DNA of 38,080 nt from the NCBI GenBank assembly GCA_947448885.1, contig CANFPJ010000011.1, positions 1-38,080 on the forward strand, written 5' to 3'. Under the pieces are notes generated by a model. That model had not been told where the DNA came from and did not search any database. It saw only the letters and a list, made by a program, of their open reading frames with translations. The translations under genes and the position numbers were made by a program. Positions 1-7,697 of the stretch are shown one piece after another; the first letter of the stretch is position 1, and each line of letters begins with the position of its first letter. This DNA comes from Comamonadaceae bacterium. Lineage in GTDB: Bacteria; Pseudomonadota; Gammaproteobacteria; Burkholderiales; Burkholderiaceae_C.

Positions 1-171
1 ACCCCTTTGTTTCCTGTGGGGGGCATCAACCCGGACAACATGGCCGCCTATCGCAGCGCGGGTGCGAGTGGGTTTGGCATTGGCTCAGCACTGTTCAAGC
101 CCGGCATGGCCATGGCAGCAGTGCACCAACAAGCCCTGCGATTTCGCCAGGCCTGGGAAGATCTGCCATGA
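1..171 (+). CDS. dgoA: 2-dehydro-3-deoxy-6-phosphogalactonate aldolase, C-terminal part
   Basis: Only the last 56 codons are in the window; the gene begins upstream. The frame reads through PVGGINPDNMAAY and then GFGIGSALFKPG. This is the typical end of the KDPG/KDPGal aldolase family, where the glycine-rich strand closes the phosphate-binding side of the TIM barrel. KDPGal aldolases split 2-dehydro-3-deoxy-6-phosphogalactonate into pyruvate and glyceraldehyde-3-phosphate in the De Ley-Doudoroff galactonate pathway. The stop codon overlaps the next start (ATGA, 168-171), so it is probably translationally coupled to the crotonase gene. The choice of KDPGal over KDPG aldolase rests on this tail alone and is moderately sure. 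Confidence 0.75.
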   Translation, partial: TPLFPVGGINPDNMAAYRSAGASGFGIGSALFKPGMAMAAVHQQALRFRQAWEDLP

Positions 172-953
172 ACACCACCCCCTTGAATGACGTCCCCAGC
201 TTGCAGGTCGAGGCCGGCGTGGCCACCATCACCTTGCAGCGACCCGCATTGCGCAACAGTTTGAACAACCAAGACTTGCAGTGCTTGCTGGATCACTTTG
301 CCGCCATCAACCACAACCCCGAGGTCCGCGTGGTGGTTTTGCGCGCCCACACCCAAGACATGCCGCGCCCCGTGTTCAGTGCGGGCTACCACGTGGCCGG
401 ATTGGATGCCGATGCATCGGCGCCCAACTTTTTTCAAACCGTGCCAGATGCCCTGGCCCGCCTGCGGCCCATCACCATTTGTGCGCTCAATGGCAGCGTT
501 TACGGCGGCGCCACCGATGTAGTCCTGGCCTGTGACCTGGTGCTGGCGCAACAAGGCATGGAGTGGCGAATGCCCGCCTGCGCCATTGGCCTGCACTACT
601 ATCCCAGTGGCCTGCAGCGCTATGTTCAAAAAATGGGGCTCAACCTGAGCCAACGGGCTTTCTTGCTGGGCCTGGCCTTACCGTATGAACAGCTCCAAGC
701 TTGCGGCCTGTTCCAGGCACTGGTCGACGAATCCAGCTTTGATGCGCATTTGCATCAATTGGTCCAACAAGTGCTGGGTTTGGCCCCCCTGGCAGTGCAG
801 GCCACCAAACAATCTTTGATCGATGTGGCCTTCGACGCGGCGGATCCAGCCGTATTACAAGCGCGAGAGGCCATGAGCCAGCGCAGCGCCGATTTTGCGG
901 AAGGCCGTTTGGCCATGCAAGAACGGCGGCGCCCTCTGTTTCAAGGACGATGA
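168..953 (+). CDS. Crotonase-superfamily protein, methylmalonyl-CoA decarboxylase (YgfG/ScpB)-like
   Basis: A 261-residue protein of normal crotonase length. The two oxyanion-hole segments are visible: SAGYHVAGL (about 71-79) and NGSVYGGATDVVLACD (about 108-123). The two glutamates used by enoyl-CoA hydratases are not there: Asp occupies the first position (GGATD) and the usual PE is PA (136-137). The SVYGG stretch, the Tyr at 144 and the tail resemble E. coli YgfG, which decarboxylates methylmalonyl-CoA and uses a Tyr at the equivalent place. The YgfG active-site His is Tyr74 here, with His75 next to it. I therefore infer a decarboxylase-like or isomerase-like role on an acyl-CoA rather than hydration. 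It overlaps the aldolase by 4 bases; a thioesterase gene follows after 9 bases. Confidence 0.8.
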   Translation: MNTTPLNDVPSLQVEAGVATITLQRPALRNSLNNQDLQCLLDHFAAINHNPEVRVVVLRAHTQDMPRPVFSAGYHVAGLDADASAPNFFQTVPDALARLRPITICALNGSVYGGATDVVLACDLVLAQQGMEWRMPACAIGLHYYPSGLQRYVQKMGLNLSQRAFLLGLALPYEQLQACGLFQALVDESSFDAHLHQLVQQVLGLAPLAVQATKQSLIDVAFDAADPAVLQAREAMSQRSADFAEGRLAMQERRRPLFQGR

Positions 954-962
954 CCCAAACCC

Positions 963-1541
963 ATGAACACACACCTGAACCGAAACAAGCTAGACGCCCT
1001 CGCCGCCCAGGCGGTGTTGGAAGATTGGCTGAAACTGGAAGAAAAATCCAAACACCTCCAACAAGCCGCAGCGCTTCAAAGGGGTGGCCTTGATCGTGGC
1101 CAAACGGGCTTGGATGCCATCACGGGCCTTCTGGAGGGCCGCACTCCCCCCGCATCCATGGGAATCCACATGGATTTTTGCATCGTCCGTGTCGGTCTGG
1201 GGCAGGTGACCTTTCAGGGACGCCCCCAAAGCACCCATTTGAACCCCATGGGAACGGTCCATGGCGGCTGGTACGCCACCATTTTGGACTCGGCCCTGGG
1301 CTGTGCGGTGCACACCATGCTGCCCGCCGGTCGTGCTTACACGACCAGCCAGCTCAACCTTCAGCTGGTCAGGTCGATACCTTTAAAAGTTGAGCGGGTT
1401 CAGGCCGTGGCAGAGGTGGTGCACTGTGGTCGACAATTGGCCACCGCGCAAGGCCAGTTGTTGGGCCCCGACGGAAGCCTCTATGCCCACGCGACTTGCA
1501 CCTGTTTGATTTTTGACCTGCCGGAAAGCACACCCCAATGA
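963..1541 (+). CDS. PaaI-type hotdog thioesterase
   Basis: A 192-residue protein with the hotdog signature [20 protein letters not shown] around residues 94-113. It has the Asn-x-x-Gly-x-x-His-Gly-Gly loop and the Asp on the central helix that PaaI-type acyl-CoA thioesterases use to hydrolyse the thioester. An extra N-terminal region of about 70 residues, helical and charged, precedes the fold, making it longer than the usual 130-150 residues. It sits between a crotonase and glyoxalase I, and its stop overlaps the glyoxalase start (ATGA, 1538-1541). Expected role: release of free acid from small or aromatic acyl-CoAs in the cytoplasm. The substrate is not predictable. No strong Shine-Dalgarno is visible before the chosen ATG. 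Confidence 0.85.
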   Translation: MNTHLNRNKLDALAAQAVLEDWLKLEEKSKHLQQAAALQRGGLDRGQTGLDAITGLLEGRTPPASMGIHMDFCIVRVGLGQVTFQGRPQSTHLNPMGTVHGGWYATILDSALGCAVHTMLPAGRAYTTSQLNLQLVRSIPLKVERVQAVAEVVHCGRQLATAQGQLLGPDGSLYAHATCTCLIFDLPESTPQ

Positions 1542-1921
1542 GACTGTTACACACCATGCTGCGCGTCACCGACCTGCAACGCGCCATCGACTTTTACACC
1601 CGGGTGCTTGGCATGACCCTGCTGCGCACCACTGAGCGGCCCGAACAAAAGTATTCATTGGCTTTTGTCGGCTATGGCCACAACCCTGAACACGCGGAAA
1701 TTGAGCTCACCTATAACCATGGCGTGCACCAATATGAGGTCGGCACCGCCTTTGGCCACCTCGCCTTGGGGGTCAGCGATGTCTACGCCACCTGCGAGCG
1801 CATCCGCGCTCAAGGTGGTCAGATCACCCGCGAGCCTGGACCCGTCGCCGGCGGTACGCGGGTGATTGCCTTCGTGGTCGATCCGGATGGTTACAAAATT
1901 GAGTTGGTTCAGCACCCCTGA
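1538..1921 (+). CDS. gloA: Lactoylglutathione lyase (glyoxalase I)
   Basis: 127 residues, the usual length of bacterial GloA. The start [20 protein letters not shown], followed by a GMTLLR segment, is the classic first half with the metal-binding His at position 5. The metal-binding Glu of the AEIELTYN strand (about 52), the GFGHLA-like FGHLALGV (second His about 70) and the terminal DPDGYKIEL with its Glu are all present. This is the complete 2His-2Glu set of a Ni-type glyoxalase I. The enzyme converts the hemithioacetal of methylglyoxal and glutathione to S-lactoylglutathione. It overlaps the thioesterase by 4 bases and is probably in the same transcript. Confidence 0.95.
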   Translation: MRLLHTMLRVTDLQRAIDFYTRVLGMTLLRTTERPEQKYSLAFVGYGHNPEHAEIELTYNHGVHQYEVGTAFGHLALGVSDVYATCERIRAQGGQITREPGPVAGGTRVIAFVVDPDGYKIELVQHP

Positions 1922-1934
1922 GCCATTGAACCGC

Positions 1935-2360
1935 ATGCGCCAACGCTTTTTCACCCATTCATGGCTGCTTTGCGCACTTTTGTTGGCTGCGCCTGCAAAA
2001 GCGGCATGGACCTTCATGGGCTTGCAGGATGGGGTCGGTTTTTTTGTGGACGCGGAGAACGTTGAAACCGTCAATGGCTTTCGCCGCGTCTGGGTGCAGC
2101 AAAACTATCCCTCTCCCAACGTGTACGGCGCCCAATCGATGATGATGCTCATCGAAATCGATTGCAAAGACGAAAAAGTCCGCTTGCTCAAACTGGTGGC
2201 TTATTCCGGACAATCTCAAAGTGGCGACGCCCAAACCCTGCGCAGCGATACCGGCGCTTGGGAAGCCACCAAAGTGGGCAGCATGTTTCGCAGCATTCAA
2301 TTTGCTGGTTGCCGCCAGCAAATGAAGCGCGGTTACAAAATTTACACGTCCAAGTATTAA
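1935..2360 (+). CDS. Exported surface-adhesin-E-like protein
   Basis: 141 residues starting MRQRFFTHSW. An N-terminal signal peptide is evident: basic RQR, a hydrophobic run, and cleavage near AKA (about residues 20-22). The mature part of about 120 residues (W-T-F ... GVGFFVDAENV ... RRVWVQQNY ... EIDCKDEKVRLL ... SIQFAGC) matches the layout of the surface-adhesin protein E-like family. These are small periplasmic or envelope proteins common in beta- and gamma-proteobacteria, with two conserved Cys that could form a disulfide. Longer in-frame starts exist upstream but run inside gloA and would bury the signal peptide, so the ATG at 1935 is preferred. The function is not established. Confidence 0.75.
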   Translation: MRQRFFTHSWLLCALLLAAPAKAAWTFMGLQDGVGFFVDAENVETVNGFRRVWVQQNYPSPNVYGAQSMMMLIEIDCKDEKVRLLKLVAYSGQSQSGDAQTLRSDTGAWEATKVGSMFRSIQFAGCRQQMKRGYKIYTSKY

Positions 2361-2384
2361 AACAACCAGGGATGCGCCAAGCTC

Positions 2385-3137
2385 TCAGCGCACACCACCT
2401 GATACGTTGACCATGCTGCCGGTCACATAAGAGGACGCCGGCGAGAGCAAAAAAGCTATCACCTCGGCCACTTCGAGCGCACTGCCCGCCCGCCCGACCG
2501 GCATCTTGGCACCGACCTTGTTCACCCGGTCGTCCATCCCCGCCGAAGCGTGGATATCGGTATCGATCAAGCCAGGTCGCACGCCATTGACCCGCACCCC
2601 ATAAGCAGCCAATTCGGTGGCCAAGCCCTGATTGAAAGTATCCATGGCACCCTTGGAGGCGGCGTAGTCCATGAAGGTGAAAGGCGACCCAGTGAGGGCC
2701 CCTATGGAAGACACATTGACGATCACGCCACCGGCACCCCCATGGCGGGTGGACATGCATTTGGCCGCTTCACGCGCGCACAACAAGGCGCCAATCACAT
2801 TGATGCGCATCACCTCGGTCATGGTGGCCACGTTCATGTCTTCGATGCGCCGCTTGCGCGGTCCCACGATTCCGGCATTGTTGACGAGGCCAGTCGGCGT
2901 ACCAAAGACACGCCGTGTTTCTTCAAACAAATGAATCACATCGGCTTCGGTTCCCACATCACCTTTGACCGCAATGGCTTTTCCGCCCAAACGCTCAACA
3001 TCGGCCACCACCGCCATGGCAGCAGCCTGTGATTGGCTGTAATTGACCACGACGCAAGTCCCTTTAGCGCCCAGCAATCGGGCCGTGGCTGCACCAATGC
3101 CACGGCTGGCACCGGTGACGATCACAATGTCAGACAT
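2385..3137 (-). CDS. SDR-family NAD(P)-dependent oxidoreductase
   Basis: 250 residues, classical short-chain dehydrogenase length. It has the cofactor motif TGASRGIG (8-15), the NNAG structural motif (LVNNAGIVG), the catalytic Ser (VNVSSIGAL) and the YAASK Tyr-Lys pair, and ends in the usual VTGSMVNVSGG. It resembles YgfF/glucose-dehydrogenase-type SDRs, which reduce carbonyls or oxidise secondary alcohols; the substrate is unknown. A Shine-Dalgarno (CAGGAGTTGAT, just upstream of 3137) supports the ATG. It lies downstream of the TTT receptor on the same strand, 17 bases away, so the two are likely co-transcribed. It converges on the adhesin-E-like gene with 24 bases between the stops. Confidence 0.9.
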   Translation of the reverse strand: MSDIVIVTGASRGIGAATARLLGAKGTCVVVNYSQSQAAAMAVVADVERLGGKAIAVKGDVGTEADVIHLFEETRRVFGTPTGLVNNAGIVGPRKRRIEDMNVATMTEVMRINVIGALLCAREAAKCMSTRHGGAGGVIVNVSSIGALTGSPFTFMDYAASKGAMDTFNQGLATELAAYGVRVNGVRPGLIDTDIHASAGMDDRVNKVGAKMPVGRAGSALEVAEVIAFLLSPASSYVTGSMVNVSGGVR

Positions 3138-3154
3138 ATCAACTCCTGGAAAGT

Positions 3155-4129
3155 TCAGTCAACGCGAATGTTGCCGGCTTTGATCACGGGCGCCCACACG
3201 CGCATTTCTTTTTGGATGAATTCCGCAAACTTGTCTGGCCCCAAGGTCAAAGGAAACAAGCCCAAGGCAGGCTCGGACAATCGCGCCTGCATATCTGGCG
3301 TGTTGAGAACAGCCAAAATTTCTTTTTCCAAGCGAGCCGTGATCGCTTTGGGGGTTTGGGCTGGGGCAGAAATTCCAACCCATGAAACCGCTTGAACGCC
3401 AGGCGCAATTTCTTCAAGGGTTGGGATTTCCGGATACATCGGCACGCGCTTTTCACTGGTGACCGCCAGCACCCGCACCTTGCCTGCCTTGACCAACTCC
3501 GTGGCACTGGCGGTCAACACCATGTCCAAGCGCCCACCCAAAAGATCGGTGATGGCTTGGGCGGGTCCCTTGTAGGGAATGTGGGTCATTTGCAGAGACA
3601 AGGTCTGCTTGAGCAATTCAGCCACCAAGAATCCAGACGTGCCCACGCCAGCGGAAGCGTAATTGACCGTGCCAGGCTTGGCTTTCACGGTGGCAAGAAA
3701 GTCTTGGATGGATTTGGCCGGGTGATCTGAGCGCACGATCAGGTATTGGGGGTAGACGCCAATCAGTGCGATGTGCTGAAAATCTTTGATCGGGTCGTAG
3801 GGAATCTTGGCATACATCAAGGGCCCGGGGGCAATCGATGAGTTGTAACTGGCCAGCAAGGTGTATCCATCGGGAGAAGCCTTGGCCACTGAATCGGCAC
3901 CCAAGGTAGACCCCGCACCGGGTCGATTTTCGATCAGCACGGTGGTTTTGAGGGCCGCGCTCAATCGTTCTGCCACGATGCGAAGGGCCACCTCGCTGGC
4001 CGCACCTGGGGCAAATGGTTGAATCAGTTTGATCGGTTGCACGGGGTAACTTTGGGCCACAGCCATGCCGCACCCAAAAGCCAAACAGACACCCACCCAT
4101 AAACATTTCAAGTTGCGCATAAGACCCAA
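3155..4129 (-). CDS. TTT-family (Bug) periplasmic solute receptor
   Basis: 324 residues. A signal peptide (hydrophobic segment ending in GMAVAQ) is followed by SYPVQPIKLIQPFAPGAASE, the hallmark Bug N-terminus. NRPGAG and ADGYT-type (SPDGYTLL) motifs, a G-x-x-PQ segment and MTHIPYKG complete the family pattern. Bug receptors bind small carboxylates or related anions in the periplasm, normally for a TctAB membrane pair. No TctA or TctB gene is nearby. It is the first gene of a - strand pair with the SDR and is divergent from the GDT1 transporter gene (98 bases between the starts). One of three Bug receptors in this window. The ligand is unknown. Confidence 0.95.
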   Translation of the reverse strand: MGLMRNLKCLWVGVCLAFGCGMAVAQSYPVQPIKLIQPFAPGAASEVALRIVAERLSAALKTTVLIENRPGAGSTLGADSVAKASPDGYTLLASYNSSIAPGPLMYAKIPYDPIKDFQHIALIGVYPQYLIVRSDHPAKSIQDFLATVKAKPGTVNYASAGVGTSGFLVAELLKQTLSLQMTHIPYKGPAQAITDLLGGRLDMVLTASATELVKAGKVRVLAVTSEKRVPMYPEIPTLEEIAPGVQAVSWVGISAPAQTPKAITARLEKEILAVLNTPDMQARLSEPALGLFPLTLGPDKFAEFIQKEMRVWAPVIKAGNIRVD

Positions 4130-4227
4130 TTCCCTGAGAAAAATCTGTCAAATCAGTTTAACCGCATTGCCGCAGACGCTTGCGGGACAATCAGGCCTTC
4201 ACACCTTCTTCAGACAGCTGTTCACGC

Positions 4228-4806
4228 ATGGAATCTTTTTGGGTATCGACCGGCGTTGTGGCATTGGCCGAAATGGGCGATAAAACCCAATTGCTGGCTT
4301 TTTTATTGGCCGCCCGATTCAAACGCCCTTTGCCCATCATCGCGGGCATCTTGTTGGCCACCATCATCAACCACGGATTGGCGGGTGCGCTGGGCGCGTG
4401 GATCACCAGCTCACTGAGCCCCCAAATCATGCGCTGGGTGCTGGGCATTTCATTTTTGGCCATGGCAGCCTGGACCTTGATCCCCGACAAAATGGAGGAC
4501 GATGACAGCATTGCCGCCCATCGCTTCGGGGTATTGGGGGCCACCTTCGTGACTTTTTTCCTGGCTGAAATGGGCGACAAAACACAGGTGGCGACCGTGG
4601 CCATGGCGGCGCATTACCTGGATGCCTGGAAGGTCGTTGCCGGCACGACCTTGGGCATGATGATCGCCGATGTGCCTGCGGTTTTTTTGGGCGACAAGCT
4701 GTCTGCCAAGCTCTCATTGAAATGGGTTCATGCGGCTGCCGCTTTGGTTTTTGCTGCCCTGGGCATTGCCACCTTGATGGGCGCAGGTGAGCGAATTGGG
4801 TTCTGA
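4228..4806 (+). CDS. GDT1/TMEM165 (UPF0016) family cation transporter
   Basis: 192 residues from ATG 4228. The two diagnostic repeats E-M-G-D-K-T are present (AEMGDKTQLLAF near residue 14 and AEMGDKTQVATV near 115), each opening a three-helix half, giving six membrane helices. The family carries Mn2+ and/or Ca2+ across the membrane; bacterial members such as MneA export manganese. A TTG at 4180 would add 16 residues, but family members begin M-E-x-F-x-x-S-T-G as here, so the ATG is preferred. Its 3' end lies 15 bases before the CPA2 antiporter, suggesting a two-gene ion-homeostasis transcript. I do not recognise a yybP-ykoY manganese riboswitch upstream. Confidence 0.9.
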   Translation: MESFWVSTGVVALAEMGDKTQLLAFLLAARFKRPLPIIAGILLATIINHGLAGALGAWITSSLSPQIMRWVLGISFLAMAAWTLIPDKMEDDDSIAAHRFGVLGATFVTFFLAEMGDKTQVATVAMAAHYLDAWKVVAGTTLGMMIADVPAVFLGDKLSAKLSLKWVHAAAALVFAALGIATLMGAGERIGF

Positions 4807-4821
4807 ATCGATGAGCCATAG

Positions 4822-6573
4822 ATGATGAATGCACTGGACATCACCTTGATTTATTTGCTGGCCGCCGTGACCAGTGTGGTGGTTTGCAGGTTGTTTCATT
4901 GGCCCGCCATGCTGGGTTATTTGATGGCCGGCATTCTCTTGGGTCACGCCTTCAATGACAACTTCACCGACGACAAGGGCGTGGTTCACTTGGCCGAGTT
5001 CGGGGTGGTTTTCTTGATGTTTGTGATTGGCTTGGAGTTCAATTTGCCCAAGCTGCTGGGCATGCGGAAACTGGTTTTTGGCTTTGGCATGGCCCAAGTC
5101 ATGTTGACCTTGCTTGGCGCTGTCGCCGGGCACACATTGCTGTGGTGGATGTTGCAATCCATGGGATTGCCGTGGGACTTGAGTTGGCAAGGGGCGCTGG
5201 CGCTGGGTGCCGCCTTTGCCATGTCCAGCACCGCCATCGTGGTCAAGATGATGGCTGACAGGGCCGAATTGGAAACGCCACATGGCCAGCGGGTGATGGG
5301 CGCTTTGCTGTTCCAAGACTTGGCCGTGGTGCCTTTGCTGGTGTTGATACCGGCATTGGGCAAAGTCAACGAAGGCAATTTGTGGAGCACCCTGGCCGTG
5401 GCCATGCTCAAGGCCACGGCTTTGGTGATGTTATTGCTGTGGGGTGGTCAAAAGCTGATGCGTTGGTGGTTGCACACCATTGATCAACGCAAAAGTGATG
5501 AACTCTTCATGCTCAATATTTTGCTCATGACCCTGGGCTTGGCTTGGCTCACGGAACATGCTGGCCTGTCCATGGCCATGGGTGCATTCATGGCGGGTAT
5601 GTTGATTGCAGAGACCGATTACAAGCACCGCGTTGAAAATGACATTCGCCCTTTCCATGACGTGCTGCTGGGCTTGTTCTTCATCACCATTGGCATGAAG
5701 CTCGATTGGGCGGTTTTGTACCAACAATGGGCTTGGGTGGGGGTGATGACCGTGGTACCCATTGCCATCAAAGCCGTGTTGGTGGCCGTTTTGGCCCATG
5801 GGTTTGGCGCACCCACCGGGGTGGCTGCGCGGACAGGTATTTATTTGGCCCAAGCGGGTGAGTTTGGATTTGTGCTGCTGACGCTGGGTTTGAGCAATGG
5901 GCTGATCGATCCACTGTGGTCCAACCCGGTGCTGGCGGCGATGGTGTTGTCGATGGTCGCCACACCCTTCTTGATCCAATACGCAGACCGAATCGTGTAT
6001 CGGTTTGCAGCAGAAGATTGGCTTTCACAATCTTTGAACATCACCGCCTTGGCGCAACACACCATCCACATCGATCACCATGTGATCATTTGCGGTTTTG
6101 GCCGCACTGGGAAAAGCCTCTGCAACTTGCTGGAAGCCGAAAAAATTGGCCATCTGGCTTTGGACTTGCACCCGGACGTCGTTCATGCGGCCATGCTCGC
6201 CGGTCACCGTGTGGAGTACGGTGACGCCACCCAATTGGCCAACTTGATGTCTGCGGGTCTGGCCCGTGCTTCCGCTGTGGTGGTCAGTTATGACGACACA
6301 CCTTCAGCCCTGAAGGTGCTGGAACTGGTTCAAGCCCATGCGCCTGAGGTGCCCGTGGTGGTGCGCACCCGTGACGACCATGACCTCAACCATTTGCGTG
6401 AAGCGGGTGCGCGGGATGTGGTTCCTGAAATTTTCGAAGCCAGTCTGACCTTGGCCAGCCAAACCTTGCACCACATTGGCATTCCACCGCGCCGCGTTCG
6501 CCGCTTGGTGCAGTCGCAACGCCAAACACGCTACGCGGGTCTGAAAGAGGACAGCAGCCATTCACCCCAATAA
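4822..6573 (+). CDS. CPA2-family monovalent cation:proton antiporter with RCK domain (KefB/KefC-like)
   Basis: 583 residues. About 380 N-terminal residues form 12-13 hydrophobic helices of the Na/H-exchanger domain, with the LGAAFAMSSTAIVVKMM and LLFQDLAVVPLL segments typical of Kef-type transporters (the QD pair in the ion path). From about 415 comes a cytoplasmic TrkA-N/RCK domain opening with the Rossmann motif IICGFGRTGKSL, which binds nucleotide or gates the channel. No TrkA-C domain follows. Known relatives (KefB, KefC, YbaL) exchange K+ or Na+ for H+ and some are gated by glutathione adducts. The proximity of gloA is compatible with electrophile stress but the genes are not adjacent. 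Start ATG-ATG at 4822; the second ATG is possible. Confidence 0.92.
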   Translation: MMNALDITLIYLLAAVTSVVVCRLFHWPAMLGYLMAGILLGHAFNDNFTDDKGVVHLAEFGVVFLMFVIGLEFNLPKLLGMRKLVFGFGMAQVMLTLLGAVAGHTLLWWMLQSMGLPWDLSWQGALALGAAFAMSSTAIVVKMMADRAELETPHGQRVMGALLFQDLAVVPLLVLIPALGKVNEGNLWSTLAVAMLKATALVMLLLWGGQKLMRWWLHTIDQRKSDELFMLNILLMTLGLAWLTEHAGLSMAMGAFMAGMLIAETDYKHRVENDIRPFHDVLLGLFFITIGMKLDWAVLYQQWAWVGVMTVVPIAIKAVLVAVLAHGFGAPTGVAARTGIYLAQAGEFGFVLLTLGLSNGLIDPLWSNPVLAAMVLSMVATPFLIQYADRIVYRFAAEDWLSQSLNITALAQHTIHIDHHVIICGFGRTGKSLCNLLEAEKIGHLALDLHPDVVHAAMLAGHRVEYGDATQLANLMSAGLARASAVVVSYDDTPSALKVLELVQAHAPEVPVVVRTRDDHDLNHLREAGARDVVPEIFEASLTLASQTLHHIGIPPRRVRRLVQSQRQTRYAGLKEDSSHSPQ

Positions 6574-6613
6574 AGCGCCCACCATCTGACGGGCCTCTCG
6601 CGGTTTGGCCGCA

Positions 6614-7663
6614 TCAGGGCCTGGCCGTCGGGCAGGCAATCTGCCATTTCTCTGCCCATGGTTGAAGCATGGGCATGATGCTCGGGTGCAACGCCAAACC
6701 CGCAGATACGGCGACAGCCTTGTGCCCCAAGCCGCGCTCACCGGGCAGGCGCACCGCTGTACCGGATGGGCTGGGTCGGGAGCCACGGCACTGGGCGCTG
6801 ACATGGTCCATTTGGCGCTGAAACGCAGTCAGTCCCCCAAACGCCTGTGGATCCAAAATTTGCAAGAACACCGTTGCCCCCCAACCTTCTGGGGGATCGG
6901 CACGACCCTGGCCTGCCAACCCGCCGGTCAGGGCCTCGACCATCAAACTCAAACCATAGCCTTTGTGGCCCGAGTCCAAGCCGCCCAAAGGCAAGATGGT
7001 GCCAGGGGGTTTTTGAAACAAGACCGCAGGGTCATCGCTGCTGTGACCATGACCGTCCATGACCCAAGCTGCGGGCAAACGCCCCCCGGCTTTGTGTATG
7101 CGGTTGGTCATGCCATTGGTGGTGGCTGACGTGGATACATCCACCAAGACAGGCAACCCCGAAGTGGGCCATCCCGCTGAAATCGGATTGGGGGTGAACA
7201 CCGGGTCAAGCCCGCCAAAAGGGGCCACACTGGCGGTATTCGCATCAGAAGAATGCAGCAGCATCACCAAGCCTTGCTCTGTGGCCCACGGGTGGTAGGC
7301 GGCCAGGCATGCGATGTGGTGGCTGCGCTTGATCACCACCGTGCAAGTGCCTTGGGTTTTTGCCCGCGACATGGCCACCACCATGGCTTTTCGCACCAAC
7401 CATGGACCCGGCAAGCGACATCCGTCCCATAGCAGTGCGCTGGGGTGGTCACTGACCACCAAGGGATCACCATTTTTTTCCATGGAGCCAGACTGGATCT
7501 CGCTCAAATACGGCGACAACAAGGCCAAGCCGTGGGTGGTGTGCCCCAGCAAATCGCCCGCCAACAAAACCTCGGCGACACACGCCGCCTTGTCAGGTGG
7601 CAAACCAGCCGCCATGAGCAAGGCGTGGGCAAACTGTTGGAGTTCAATGGGGTCATGTGTCAT
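6614..7663 (-). CDS. Ldh-family (malate/L-lactate dehydrogenase-like) NAD(P)-dependent oxidoreductase
   Basis: 349 residues from ATG 7663, which has GGAGAG about 7 bases upstream; the longer reading frame upstream is unlikely. Features of the type-2 malate/lactate dehydrogenase family are GHTTHGL (about 39-45), RSHHIACLAAY (the catalytic His region), TPNPISAGWP, VDVSTSAT, GGLDSGHKGYGLSLMVE and the end motif LPGE. The family reduces or oxidises 2-hydroxy or 2-keto acids and imines, for example sulfolactate, ureidoglycolate and delta-1-piperideine-2-carboxylate. It lies 34 bases downstream of a D-threonine-aldolase-like gene, so a joint role in hydroxy-amino-acid metabolism is plausible but unproven. 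Confidence 0.88.
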   Translation of the reverse strand: MTHDPIELQQFAHALLMAAGLPPDKAACVAEVLLAGDLLGHTTHGLALLSPYLSEIQSGSMEKNGDPLVVSDHPSALLWDGCRLPGPWLVRKAMVVAMSRAKTQGTCTVVIKRSHHIACLAAYHPWATEQGLVMLLHSSDANTASVAPFGGLDPVFTPNPISAGWPTSGLPVLVDVSTSATTNGMTNRIHKAGGRLPAAWVMDGHGHSSDDPAVLFQKPPGTILPLGGLDSGHKGYGLSLMVEALTGGLAGQGRADPPEGWGATVFLQILDPQAFGGLTAFQRQMDHVSAQCRGSRPSPSGTAVRLPGERGLGHKAVAVSAGLALHPSIMPMLQPWAEKWQIACPTARP

Positions 7664-7697
7664 CTGGGTCTCTCCTGATTGACCAAAGCAACCGCAG

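Noticed and set aside
48-653. Long - strand open frame of 201 codons opposite the aldolase/crotonase genes
   Set aside because: It is antisense to clearly recognisable proteins, has low-complexity Gly/His/Gln composition typical of mirrored codons and no family motif.
2188-2760. 190-codon - strand frame across the adhesin-E-like and SDR genes
   Set aside because: It overlaps two better-supported genes and shows no domain; compositional shadow.
4180-4227. TTG start giving a longer GDT1/TMEM165 protein, and a possible manganese riboswitch in front of it
   Set aside because: Family members begin at the ATG 4228 pattern, and I cannot see the conserved elements of the yybP-ykoY motif in the 98-base gap.
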